Assembly (NCBI GenBank): GCA_017610385.1
Contig: JAFCCC010000002.1
Span: 1 to 64,000, forward strand
Direction of reading: 5' to 3'
From: Candidatus Nanohalarchaeota archaeon
GTDB lineage: Archaea > Nanohalarchaeota > Nanosalinia > Nanosalinales > JAFCCC01
Length of the DNA stretch: 64,000 nucleotides
The notes under the pieces were generated by a model. That model was not told where the DNA came from and made no database searches. It worked only from the letters and a program-made list of their open reading frames with translations. Position numbers and translations under genes: made by a program. Below are positions 8,873-18,321 of the stretch, one piece after another; position 1 is the first letter of the stretch; every line of letters begins with the position of its first letter.

Positions 8873-11120
8873 ATTAAAAAATTGGAAATCTCATTTCGAA
8901 ACAAAATTAGAATTTAAATCAGGAGTTAATGTTTTGGTTGGAGAAATGGGTTCAGGAAAATCTAGTGTATTAGAAGCGATTTCCTTTGCACTTTACGGAA
9001 CAACACCCGCAATTCAGAACAAATCTTTAAAACTGGAGAGTTTATTGCGGCGGGAACCCCAAAAAACAGATCAAGCGGATGTAGAACTTAGTTTTGAAAT
9101 TAGAGAAGATAAATATACTGTAAAAAGATCAATTAAGCGAAATAAAGGAACTTTCGAAGCAGAATTACGAAAAAATGGGATTTTGATTGAAAGTCCAAGT
9201 TCAAGAAAGGTGACAGATGAATTAGAAAAAATATTAAAAATGGATTTTGATTTATTTTCACGGGCAATTTATTCTGAACAAAATAATTTAGATTATTTTT
9301 TAAATTTGCGTGCTGGAGATCGAAAAAAGAAATTAGATGAACTTCTTAATTTAAACAAATTTTCCATTGCCCGTAAAACCGGAGTAACTTTATTAAATAA
9401 ACTTAAAACAAGCAGAGAAATAATTCTAGACAATCTTGCGAGAATTAAATTAGATAAAACTGCGTTTAATTTATTAGAATTAACAGAGGAAATTAAAAAT
9501 CTAAATGAAAAATCCATATATTTTTCTGAAAAATTAAATAAAACTGCAGAATTACGTAAAATCGTTAAAACAGAGCTAGACGCTCTTCAAAATAAAAAAA
9601 AGAATTTTATAAAATTTACTGAGAGGAATAACCAATTAAAAGGAGAATTACGTAGAATCAAAAGTCTTATAGATAGTGAATCAAAAAAAGGAAATATTTC
9701 TATGGATGAAATTAACTCCGAGAAACTTCAGAATCTTTTAGAGAATTTAAAAACGAAATTAGTGGATTTAAGAACTAAAAAAGAATTATTTATTTCTACT
9801 GAAAAGGAAATTTTAAAATTAGAAACTTTACTTAAACATACGCAAAATGAACTTAATGAATTCGAGAAAAATAAAGAAAAATTTGATGATTTCTATAAAA
9901 TTGCAGAAGAACTTGATTTGAAAGAAAAAGAACAAATTACCTTGAAAACTAAATGTGACAAAAATGAAAGTATTATTTCCGAGCTAAAAGAACACATTAC
10001 CCATTTGAAAGAAAATGAGAACTGTCCTTTGTGTTTAAGTGCCCTTACACCCGAAAGAAAAGAACAGGTTCTTAATGAAAAAAACATATTAATTTCTACT
10101 TTGATCAAAGAAAATGAACAGTCACGAATAACTCTTAGTGAACTTCAACAAACCATTTCCAAACTTCGCAATAGAAAAGATGATTTATTACAATTTAAAA
10201 CTGTGAAAAATAAGATTTCACAAAAAAAATCAGAAATTCAAGAACTTGTTAAAACTTTAGAGAAAATTACTCGCTCTTTCGAAGAACTTAAAAAAATCGT
10301 TCCTACCACTAATGAAACGGAATTAATATCAATTAAAAGAGTAGTAGAATTTAGGTTAAATGAATTAGACCTTGTGGATAAATTAAACTTTATTGATTCT
10401 AAATTGCGAGAATTAAATTATGATGAAATTATATTACAGAAAAAAACAGAAGAAAAATTTAATTTAGAAAAAGAATTTGAAGTTTTTAATTCTAAAAAAA
10501 ATTCATTGACTACTTTATTAATAGAAAAAAAACGTTATTTAGGTTTAATTAAAGAAAAAGAAACTCGTATCAAAGACCTTGAATCAAAATCAATTTTATA
10601 TCTTAAAAAAATTGAATTTATGAGCAAATTTATTACTTCTTTAGAAATTACTCAGACGGCATTAAGGATCCTTTTTGTAGATACAGTTAATCAGGTTATG
10701 CAAGATTTATGGGAGAAAATTTATCCATATCAGGATTATATTTCGATCAAATTAGAAGTTGACAAAGATTATGTTTTAAAATTAAAAAATTCAGTTGGTG
10801 ATTGGATTTCTGTAGAAGCAGAAGTTTCTGGAGGAGAAAGACATTCTGCTGCATTAGTTCTAAGAATTGCGTTTTCATTGATTCTAGCGCCAACTTTAAA
10901 GCTTCTGATTTTAGATGAGCCAACACATAACCTAGATGTTACAGCAATAACTAATTTAGCAGAGACTTTACGAACAAGGGTATCTAATCTTATTGATCAG
11001 ATTTTTATTGTAACTCACGAAGAGAGATTAGAAAGTGCTGTAACTGGAAATCTTTATAGATTTAATAAAAAAGAAACAGAAACTACATTAACAAAAGTTA
11101 CTAAGGTCGAATTTGATTAA
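8856..11120 (+). CDS. rad50: DNA double-strand break repair ATPase Rad50
   Basis: Walker A GEMGSGKSS, zinc-hook ENCPLCLSALT, SGGERHSAALVLRIAFSL signature, LLILDEPTHNLD Walker B, coiled coil. Confidence 0.95.
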   Translation: MITKIKLKNWKSHFETKLEFKSGVNVLVGEMGSGKSSVLEAISFALYGTTPAIQNKSLKLESLLRREPQKTDQADVELSFEIREDKYTVKRSIKRNKGTFEAELRKNGILIESPSSRKVTDELEKILKMDFDLFSRAIYSEQNNLDYFLNLRAGDRKKKLDELLNLNKFSIARKTGVTLLNKLKTSREIILDNLARIKLDKTAFNLLELTEEIKNLNEKSIYFSEKLNKTAELRKIVKTELDALQNKKKNFIKFTERNNQLKGELRRIKSLIDSESKKGNISMDEINSEKLQNLLENLKTKLVDLRTKKELFISTEKEILKLETLLKHTQNELNEFEKNKEKFDDFYKIAEELDLKEKEQITLKTKCDKNESIISELKEHITHLKENENCPLCLSALTPERKEQVLNEKNILISTLIKENEQSRITLSELQQTISKLRNRKDDLLQFKTVKNKISQKKSEIQELVKTLEKITRSFEELKKIVPTTNETELISIKRVVEFRLNELDLVDKLNFIDSKLRELNYDEIILQKKTEEKFNLEKEFEVFNSKKNSLTTLLIEKKRYLGLIKEKETRIKDLESKSILYLKKIEFMSKFITSLEITQTALRILFVDTVNQVMQDLWEKIYPYQDYISIKLEVDKDYVLKLKNSVGDWISVEAEVSGGERHSAALVLRIAFSLILAPTLKLLILDEPTHNLDVTAITNLAETLRTRVSNLIDQIFIVTHEERLESAVTGNLYRFNKKETETTLTKVTKVEFD

Positions 11121-12054
11121 GACTTTCGGAGTTTAGAGGTCCGTATTTTGTTTCTATTTCCTTCCATGGACCTTGATATTGTTTAATTGTTTCTAAATAA
11201 GATGCGGAAATTGGCTTTCCGATATCTCTTGCAGCTTTACAGAGTTTTGTCAGATCGCTAGAACGATTTGCATGTTCATAAACCCGAACTGTACCCGCGA
11301 ATCCTAAGATATGTGCTAAAATCTGTAAATTATCAATTGTATCTTTTTCCATATTTGAATCATTAAATCGTTTTTTAATTCTATAACGATTAATTCCTTC
11401 TAAAACTGCACCACAATTTAATAGATAAACTTCTAAACCAGAATTTGTGGAATTTGTTTCCCACTGATTTAATAATTCGTCCCACGTTTTAGTTACCTCT
11501 AAACCCAGTTTAGTACAGGATTCTCTCGTATTCCAAAAATCATTTTCATAGCCTTGCACTACGTCTGCGTATCCTATTTGAGTAATCTGTAAAAACCCAA
11601 TTGCGTCGTCGGGTGATATAGATTCATGCAATGTAGGATCTAATGTTTCCAATTCCTTTTGTAATTGAGCCATTTGTAAGCTCCATGGTAAGTGAGTTAC
11701 TTCTAAGATGTTAGAAATTTGGTCAATGTATGGCCTGTCCCCCTGTTTCATTTGTTTTGAATACAATTGTTCATAAGCTAAATCTAATTTTATTTGAGCA
11801 CTATGTGTTAAACTCAATTGTATAGACTTTGGTGTTGGATTGACAGCACCACTCTCCGGGCGTTTCTCTTCTAGAAGCGAGTGAATTGTTTCAGAGGATA
11901 CTTGTTCTAGTGCCGTGCTTGAAATAACTACCTTGTTATTTCGATACAATGTTTCAGGACCGATTTCTTTAAAAGAATCTATAGCATATTTTATTCCAAT
12001 CGTGCCGAGCAGTAGTGCGGCCACAACCATAAAATATTTAAATGAATTAAACAT
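11101..12054 (-). CDS. Membrane-anchored lysozyme/SLT-fold-like protein (putative)
   Basis: N-terminal TM helix; PWSLQMAQLQKELETLDPTLHESISPDDAIGFLQITQIGYADV resembles the SLT E...GLMQI...P motif; LLNCGAVLEGINRY resembles the (Y)NAG motif. Confidence 0.5.
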   Translation of the reverse strand: MFNSFKYFMVVAALLLGTIGIKYAIDSFKEIGPETLYRNNKVVISSTALEQVSSETIHSLLEEKRPESGAVNPTPKSIQLSLTHSAQIKLDLAYEQLYSKQMKQGDRPYIDQISNILEVTHLPWSLQMAQLQKELETLDPTLHESISPDDAIGFLQITQIGYADVVQGYENDFWNTRESCTKLGLEVTKTWDELLNQWETNSTNSGLEVYLLNCGAVLEGINRYRIKKRFNDSNMEKDTIDNLQILAHILGFAGTVRVYEHANRSSDLTKLCKAARDIGKPISASYLETIKQYQGPWKEIETKYGPLNSESLNQIRP

Positions 12055-12110
12055 ACTATTACCTAATAGTAGTAGTTATTTATACGTATTTATATGTTCT
12101 ACATTATACT

Positions 12111-12752
12111 TTGATTAGGGAAATGAGAAAATATATTCCACCAAAAGATATGGTAGATATTGGTGTTTTTAGTATGCTAGTTTATTCGGAAGGTACTCAA
12201 CCGATTTTACTTCCAGAACTTGACCAAACTTCCAGAGAAATTATTTTGCTTGGTGAAGATGTACTTGACGCTTGGCAATGGTCTGAATTCCAATTAAAAC
12301 TTTTAAAACTCGGAATTCCACCAGATGTTGACTCAGGTGTTCTAGACTGCTTCAATCGCAAGTATTCTATACGACAAATATTTCCTTCAAGAAATAAACT
12401 TAAAATAGGTACTATGCAAGATGTTGATTCACGATTGACTCGTGTAATAAAACGGCGAGGAAGAGGGAGCACATCATCCATCGTACTTCATTTGGATTTT
12501 GAAGATCTCGTAGATTATTCTATTGCTGGAGATAACGAATTAAGTGATTACGATAGACTTAAACTACGAACTGAACAAATTCCGCCGTATGCAGGCGAAG
12601 AAATTTTACGAACTCGTTTGGAACGCCAAGATTCCAAATTACATAAGGATTTAGAGCAAAATGAATTAGATAAAATACTCCAAGCAGTCTCTGAAAGGTC
12701 TAATAGCGCATATAAAATAATTGTAAGACCATTTGATCCAGTAAAAGATTAA
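12111..12752 (+). CDS. Hypothetical protein
   Basis: 213-aa ORF, no recognised family. Confidence 0.55.
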   Translation: MIREMRKYIPPKDMVDIGVFSMLVYSEGTQPILLPELDQTSREIILLGEDVLDAWQWSEFQLKLLKLGIPPDVDSGVLDCFNRKYSIRQIFPSRNKLKIGTMQDVDSRLTRVIKRRGRGSTSSIVLHLDFEDLVDYSIAGDNELSDYDRLKLRTEQIPPYAGEEILRTRLERQDSKLHKDLEQNELDKILQAVSERSNSAYKIIVRPFDPVKD

Positions 12753-12844
12753 TGTCACTTCTTAAAAAAACTACGTGGATAATACCTCCCAAAGTTAATA
12801 GGATTACTTAAATTGTTTTATACCTTGGACGTCAAAGTCTAATT

Positions 12845-13501
12845 ATGAATATTTTTAATGAATTTGAAGTTCTTGAACCATATCCTGCAATTTATATTAA
12901 ATCTATTAATGCAGTAGTAATTTCTGATTTGTATTTGGGTTTAGTTGAATTACTAACTGATTCTGATGTTTTATTTCCAAAATTTCAATTAACTGAAATT
13001 AAAGAAAACTTAGAAATCATTTTTTCTGAGAAAAAACCACGTATGCTAATTATTACAGGAGATATTAAAAATGAATTCTCTAAAATCACCTGGCTGGAGC
13101 AAAAGGAGCTTTTAGATTTTTTAGATTTTTTATCAGAAACTTTAAAAGAAATTATTATTTTAAAGGGAAATCATGATAATTATTTTCTTTCTATAATATC
13201 ACATTATCCGAAAATTCAATTAAAACCTGAGTTGGTTATTAAGAAAATGTGTTTTATTCAGGGAAACCAAAAAAATTTAGATATTTCTAAATTTAATGTA
13301 GACTATTTTATTATTGGAAATGAACACGTTATTATCTCTTCTAAAAACAAATCAGATATGCAGGAAAAGATCCCTTGTTTTTTATATGGCGAATTAATTT
13401 CTGGTGAGAAACTCATGATTCTCCCAACATTTTCCAAATTATCACGAAATATAACAATGAATTTAATGTCACAAAAAGATCTCTTGGACCCACTATTATG
13501 A
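12845..13501 (+). CDS. Metallophosphoesterase-like protein
   Basis: SDLYLG, ITGDIKNEF, ILKGNHDNYF (GD and GNHD motifs of calcineurin-like phosphoesterases). Confidence 0.75.
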   Translation: MNIFNEFEVLEPYPAIYIKSINAVVISDLYLGLVELLTDSDVLFPKFQLTEIKENLEIIFSEKKPRMLIITGDIKNEFSKITWLEQKELLDFLDFLSETLKEIIILKGNHDNYFLSIISHYPKIQLKPELVIKKMCFIQGNQKNLDISKFNVDYFIIGNEHVIISSKNKSDMQEKIPCFLYGELISGEKLMILPTFSKLSRNITMNLMSQKDLLDPLL

Positions 13502-13587
13502 AAATGTCTATATTTGAATAAATTGAACGTTGTAGGTCTTTCTAAAGAATTAGGACTAATGGAATTGGGAAGATTAGGTAAACTTCG

Positions 13588-13755
13588 TCAGATTTCGTGA
13601 ACTACGCTGGTGTTCTTTTTAATTCTGTCTTCTCTAAGTTTTTTGAGCGTTTTAATCTTTAATTTTTCTTTTAATTCTTTATAACGGAATATATCTAAGT
13701 CATTTTGATTTTTATGTTCTTTTTTGGGTGCTAATAGGTCCTTTGTAAGTGCCAT
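13588..13755 (-). CDS. Small basic hypothetical protein (MALTKDLLAPKKEHKNQNDLDIFRYKELKEKLKIKTLKKLREDRIKKNTSVVHEI)
   Basis: Not in supplied ORF track (55 aa); clean minus-strand ATG-to-TGA frame filling an otherwise empty gap. Confidence 0.45.
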   Translation of the reverse strand: MALTKDLLAPKKEHKNQNDLDIFRYKELKEKLKIKTLKKLREDRIKKNTSVVHEI

Positions 13756-13871
13756 AATATAAACTTCGTCCGAATCTTTAAAACTATACTTTAATCGACA
13801 AGAGTAAGTAATATAAACCTGCCTTTACAAAATATGTATAATTACTCTTTAAGATTTAAGAGGTGTATTTT

Positions 13872-14225
13872 ATGGTATTAATTCCAGAAAAGGTAGATAA
13901 AGATAACTTAGCATTTCCACACGCAAGAATTGTGAATATGGTTCGTTCAAAGACGAGAGAAGGTCAATTTGTTCGGAAAGATGTGTATGTAGGATTAAAT
14001 TTGATCCTAAAGATGGTGGCTGAGGAGATTATTAATGAAATGGTTAAGACAGAAAATGCGTTTATAAATAAAACCGATCTTGATCTCGCAGCACAGAAGT
14101 TTGAAAATGTGGAGTTAATTCTCAAAGAAAAACAAAGAATTATTGCACATTTATTGGCTCTGAAGGAAGATGTCGATAAATTAGTAAGAGATTTAGAGAG
14201 AGCAGAAATCGCTCCTCATATTTAA
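13872..14225 (+). CDS. Histone-fold protein with C-terminal helical extension (ORF track start 13863 is GTG; ATG at 13872 preferred)
   Basis: LAFPHARIVNMVRSKTREGQFVRKDVYVGLNLILKMVAEEIINEMVKTENAFINKTDLDLAAQKF has histone-fold spacing; followed by a charged heptad-like helix. Confidence 0.6.
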   Translation: MVLIPEKVDKDNLAFPHARIVNMVRSKTREGQFVRKDVYVGLNLILKMVAEEIINEMVKTENAFINKTDLDLAAQKFENVELILKEKQRIIAHLLALKEDVDKLVRDLERAEIAPHI

Positions 14226-14236
14226 TCTTTTCGTAT

Positions 14237-14503
14237 TTATCTTGTAATTCTTGGATCTTTCCAATTTTTTTCATGAACGAAAAATCCATCAGGATTTTTT
14301 GCAATAACATATTCTGTTTGACCACAAGTAACAATTAATTTGTCTTCGCAGAAGGTTAGATTTTTTCTATTCTGACAGATTGCTTCTGTTCTAATATGAA
14401 AATCTTCTTTACCGAGCTCCTGTTTTCTTGCGATAATAGCTAGCATAAATAAAATAACTAAAATCACAAACAGAAGAACATTCGCAGAACTTGCTTTTTT
14501 CAT
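14237..14503 (-). CDS. Small secreted or membrane-anchored hypothetical protein
   Basis: N-terminal TM segment (VLLFVILVILFMLAII), 88 aa. Confidence 0.6.
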   Translation of the reverse strand: MKKASSANVLLFVILVILFMLAIIARKQELGKEDFHIRTEAICQNRKNLTFCEDKLIVTCGQTEYVIAKNPDGFFVHEKNWKDPRITR

Positions 14504-14746
14504 AAAACTATTTTATCTTTACTTTTTTTATACTGAATTGTCAAGTTCTAGTATTATTTGAGGAAAAGATATGGGCCAAAAGATTGTTGTATTTGAAATG
14601 TCATCACTTACGCAAGTATATGACGGGAGTAATTTTCCAGTAAATTCTAGTGAATTTGCAGAAGGACCGCCTACTTCCGTGTAGGTAGAGGTTCTAGAAT
14701 CATAAGGCATAATTCTTTAATTAAACTTAATTTTTATATATTTATT

Positions 14747-15160
14747 TCAAGAGTGGGGTGTTTTTTTGATTCCCATCAGAATTATTTTAATTTCATCTAA
14801 GTCTTTTTGTATATTCTGAATTTCACGTTCTGATTTTCTGTTGATTGTATAATCGTACTTTGCATTTATTCTGTCTCTTTGTGTTTGTCTATTTTGGCTC
14901 ATTAAGATGACTGGTGCTTGTACTGCTGCTAAACACGATAAAACTAGATTTAATAAAATGAATGGGTAAGGATCCCATGTATTAATCCATGCATAAACAT
15001 TAGTAGCCATCCAAAGGACAAGAAAAATCATGAATCCAATGATAAAGCCCCAACTTCCAGCATAGGTGGATACAGCATCTGCTGCTCTTTGACCAAAAGT
15101 TAAATCTCCTCTTAGATTGGGGTGGCCTTCTTTTTTTTCTGTAGGATCTTTTATTATCAT
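14747..15160 (-). CDS. DUF1003 family membrane protein
   Basis: GSWGFIIGFMIFLVLWMATNVY...WDPYPFILLNLVLSCLAAVQAPVILMSQNRQ. Confidence 0.9.
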   Translation of the reverse strand: MIIKDPTEKKEGHPNLRGDLTFGQRAADAVSTYAGSWGFIIGFMIFLVLWMATNVYAWINTWDPYPFILLNLVLSCLAAVQAPVILMSQNRQTQRDRINAKYDYTINRKSEREIQNIQKDLDEIKIILMGIKKTPHS

Positions 15161-15243
15161 ATACTTAACTTAGTTCTTATTCATAAAATAGTTTTCTATA
15201 AACTAAGTAAAATATGCAAGAATAATTTAATTTAGCAAACTAT

Positions 15244-16554
15244 TCAAGAATAATTCGATTTAGTAAAAGAAGTTAGTTTCGTCTGAGTCTTTTTATTTTC
15301 TAGTAATTTGCTCTTTTTAATCCAATGAGTTAAGGAAATATGCATTCTAGAATTGATTTTATTTAAGGATTCTTGCATGGATGAGAATCGTTCTGGTTTT
15401 GTTTTCAAAGCACCACGGCAGGTTTCTCTCATTTGCCAGATACCTAATGGCAAGAAATATGAGGGTAGAATCTCTCTAAAAATTAGAATTGAACCTTGTC
15501 TTTTAATTCGGTTTAAGTATTCTAGACAAGATAATCTTCCAGTATAAAAAGCCCCTGCAGTATGCTCTGCGTATTTTGAACGACCCCAATATGGCTCATA
15601 ATCACTAAATGCATTTAATTTATATTTTCCTATTTTATGAAAATTTTTAGGCAGCCATAATTCAGTTAATTCATATTCATATGTATCTGGAATAAACAAA
15701 ATTTCATAATGATTTCCAATATATGTTGTATGGAAAACTAAAAATTCCTCTAATTTTTGGTATCGTCGTACTTGTTCTCTTAATTTTTTGCCTATTATAT
15801 CATCAATAGCCGTTATAGAAAATCGAGTAGGCACCATTCTTCTCTGCGTTTTTATGCCAAGTAGACCTACTGAAAGAATTCTCATTAACTTGTTAATATC
15901 TATTCCTTCTTTGTAGAGTTTAAATACCCCTTCCACCGCTTTTAAATCATAATCGTCAACTGTTTTTTCTAAGTTCGTCGGAATGTGAACATTTTCAGTA
16001 ATTTCCACTTTTTTTAATTCTGCTGGCGTTCCAACTGGAGCATTATAACGATTAAATAAAATATTTAAATTTGGTTTCTTTTTTAAGGAAAATTCTGTGT
16101 CTGGAGTTCTTTTTGCCATGGCAACTTCTTGAGCAATTTCAATAAAATTTCCCTTCGGATTTTTAACATTAATTTGAATTTTTGGATTAATTAACCCAGT
16201 TCTTTTTTCTACAATTTGAAGAATATTAAATTTTTCTTTAAACCAGAGTTTTGGAGAATCTGTCTGCCACGCTGTTTTATCTATTTCTGCTGGTGCTAAA
16301 ATGCCCATACTCACATTGGGATAATTGAATCTGCCGATAAATGGCGTTACACTAGAACCAAAAAAATCTGTTTTAATTTTTTCAATGGGATTGGCCGCTT
16401 TAATTAAACGATTCATTAACCATTTATGTTCTTTGCATCCTCTTTTTCTACAAATTAAACAAATTGGTTCAACCATAACTACAGTACATAAATGAAATGT
16501 TAAATTCATTATTGCAAGGACGTTTTTGAAATGCCCATTGTAAATTTGATTCAT
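15244..16554 (-). CDS. nreA: DNA repair protein NreA (true start probably internal, MVEPICLICRKRGC)
   Basis: CLICRKRGCKEH zinc motif, FFGSSVTPFIGRFNYPNVSMGILAP, C-terminal QTKLTSF PIP-like motif. Confidence 0.88.
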   Translation of the reverse strand: MNQIYNGHFKNVLAIMNLTFHLCTVVMVEPICLICRKRGCKEHKWLMNRLIKAANPIEKIKTDFFGSSVTPFIGRFNYPNVSMGILAPAEIDKTAWQTDSPKLWFKEKFNILQIVEKRTGLINPKIQINVKNPKGNFIEIAQEVAMAKRTPDTEFSLKKKPNLNILFNRYNAPVGTPAELKKVEITENVHIPTNLEKTVDDYDLKAVEGVFKLYKEGIDINKLMRILSVGLLGIKTQRRMVPTRFSITAIDDIIGKKLREQVRRYQKLEEFLVFHTTYIGNHYEILFIPDTYEYELTELWLPKNFHKIGKYKLNAFSDYEPYWGRSKYAEHTAGAFYTGRLSCLEYLNRIKRQGSILIFREILPSYFLPLGIWQMRETCRGALKTKPERFSSMQESLNKINSRMHISLTHWIKKSKLLENKKTQTKLTSFTKSNYS

Positions 16555-16713
16555 CCAAAAAACAACTGGTTCAGTGAAGCACTTTCAGAATTTCCTTCGA
16601 AAGAAGGTTGCGCGGTTATTTAAAAATATTCTTTTAACATTTTTACTTTAAAAATACTAACTTCATCAAAAAATAGCAATAAAAAGAGGTTGTCAACCAA
16701 TTAGTTGGAACCC

Positions 16714-17079
16714 TTAGTGAGCTCTTGCTTGATGGATTTTCAAACCTCTTTCTGATTTGAATTCTCTTCCGCAAATAGCACATACGAAATTGGTCTTTTG
16801 GGATTTTCCCACAGCGGCTCTGATTTCTTCTGTCTGTGTTCGTTTTGGTTTTGCGCGAGTCACTTCTTTTGCGTCTTTTTTGATTCTTAATTCATCTGCT
16901 TCTAACCAAACGATGAATAAACCCAGTAAGAATATGAAGACTCCGAAAAATCCTTTGAATAGTAGAACAAATGCTTGCCAGTTCATTAAACTTGTACCTA
17001 GAGCAAGATTTACAAAATACCAATAAATACCGCCTATTACGAAAATAGTTCCAAGTAATATTTTAAGTATTGCTTTCAT
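16714..17079 (-). CDS. Membrane protein with C-terminal C2H2 zinc finger
   Basis: Two TM segments, then FVCAICGREFKSERGLKIHQARAH. Confidence 0.8.
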   Translation of the reverse strand: MKAILKILLGTIFVIGGIYWYFVNLALGTSLMNWQAFVLLFKGFFGVFIFLLGLFIVWLEADELRIKKDAKEVTRAKPKRTQTEEIRAAVGKSQKTNFVCAICGREFKSERGLKIHQARAH

Positions 17080-17118
17080 TGTAATTCCTTAATAGTGAAG
17101 AAAAGTATAAATACTTTC

Positions 17119-17526
17119 CTATGACGCCTGAAATACACAGCCGCTCACTGTAGAAAGGTTTTCAAAAGTCAGAAATCCAGTATGTTTTTCACCATTTATT
17201 AACCACGTGGGCAGATTAACAACACCAACTGCAGCACACTCATCCTTTAACTCATCACAATTTCTAAAGTCTATTAAATCCAAAGAATTTCCAAACAGCT
17301 TTTTTTGTTCTTTGCACGTTGGGCACCAATTTGTTCCATAGAAAATAACATTTTTACTGGTTAAACAATTCGCAAACTCATCATAATTTCCTTTTGGTGC
17401 AAATGGTTTGAAAATAAAAAAAACTAGAATTATAACCGCAAGTAGTACTAAGGCCGCACTGAAAATATTGACAGATTTTTTAGACTTTTTTCCTTCTTTA
17501 CTTGATTCTTTTACTTCCACTTGCAA
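17119..17526 (-). CDS. Membrane-anchored thioredoxin-like protein
   Basis: N-terminal TM; VIFYGTNWCPTCKEQKKLFG (CxxC) and VNLPTWLINGEKHTG (cis-Pro). Confidence 0.85.
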   Translation of the reverse strand: MQVEVKESSKEGKKSKKSVNIFSAALVLLAVIILVFFIFKPFAPKGNYDEFANCLTSKNVIFYGTNWCPTCKEQKKLFGNSLDLIDFRNCDELKDECAAVGVVNLPTWLINGEKHTGFLTFENLSTVSGCVFQAS

Positions 17527-17564
17527 AAATTTGTTATAGATCTATATATCGCTTCTCTTTGATT

Positions 17565-18206
17565 CTATTTTAATACTTTTCCAGTTTCCATGAACCACAA
17601 ATATAAATCTAGTTCAGCTAAATTCAGGTTTGATTCTTTCCCTACTTTTTCTAAGACCTGTTCGATTTCCAAATATTTCTTTTTAGTAATTGTTTTAGGC
17701 CGCCCAATTAAATCTTCTTTTACTAATAAATCCACAATATGAAAATCAATTATTGCCAAATTCTTATATCCCACATTTCTTAAAAAATGACTACTTTCTT
17801 TCATTCCTAATCCTTTTACATTATTAACAAGCCAGTTTCTAAGCTCTTTTTCGTTTTCAAATGATTTTAGAGTTTCTTTTAGAGTAGATATATGTTTTCT
17901 GGCGTCTAAAATATACTTCGCTCTATTATTAGGAAATCTATGACCAAACTCTTTTAATTTTTTTATCAATTCATTTTTTTCTAATGTCAGAAATCCCCCT
18001 CGAATTTCTTCTTGTATGATAATACTTTTGGCTGCATTAAAATTAGCAGTCAATAAGCAAAATGATAGTTCTTGAAACAAATCTTTATTTTCTCTTTTTT
18101 GAAATTGCTCAAATTCATTAATTCTATTTCTAATAGTTTCAGAAATTTCAGACTTTTTTAGTTCTTCTAATTTTTCAACTAACTTTTTCATAAACATCTC
18201 CCACAA
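17565..18206 (-). CDS. ogg: N-glycosylase/DNA lyase (archaeal Ogg type)
   Basis: HhH-like VKGLGMKESSHFLRNVGYKNLAIIDFHIVDLL with catalytic K and D; C-terminal LDLYLWFMETGKVLK. Confidence 0.88.
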   Translation of the reverse strand: MWEMFMKKLVEKLEELKKSEISETIRNRINEFEQFQKRENKDLFQELSFCLLTANFNAAKSIIIQEEIRGGFLTLEKNELIKKLKEFGHRFPNNRAKYILDARKHISTLKETLKSFENEKELRNWLVNNVKGLGMKESSHFLRNVGYKNLAIIDFHIVDLLVKEDLIGRPKTITKKKYLEIEQVLEKVGKESNLNLAELDLYLWFMETGKVLK

Positions 18207-18321
18207 ACATGAAAACCAAAATCAAATATCGAAATTATAAATGAGTTAAAACACATATTTTGTGTGTTTCTATATCACTCTATTATTGAAAATATAAAAA
18301 TACAAATATGAAATAATTCTT

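Noticed and set aside
14528-14710. 60-aa minus-strand ORF MPYDSRTSTYTEVGGPS...
   Set aside because: No signal peptide, motif or context supporting translation; could be real but not supportable.
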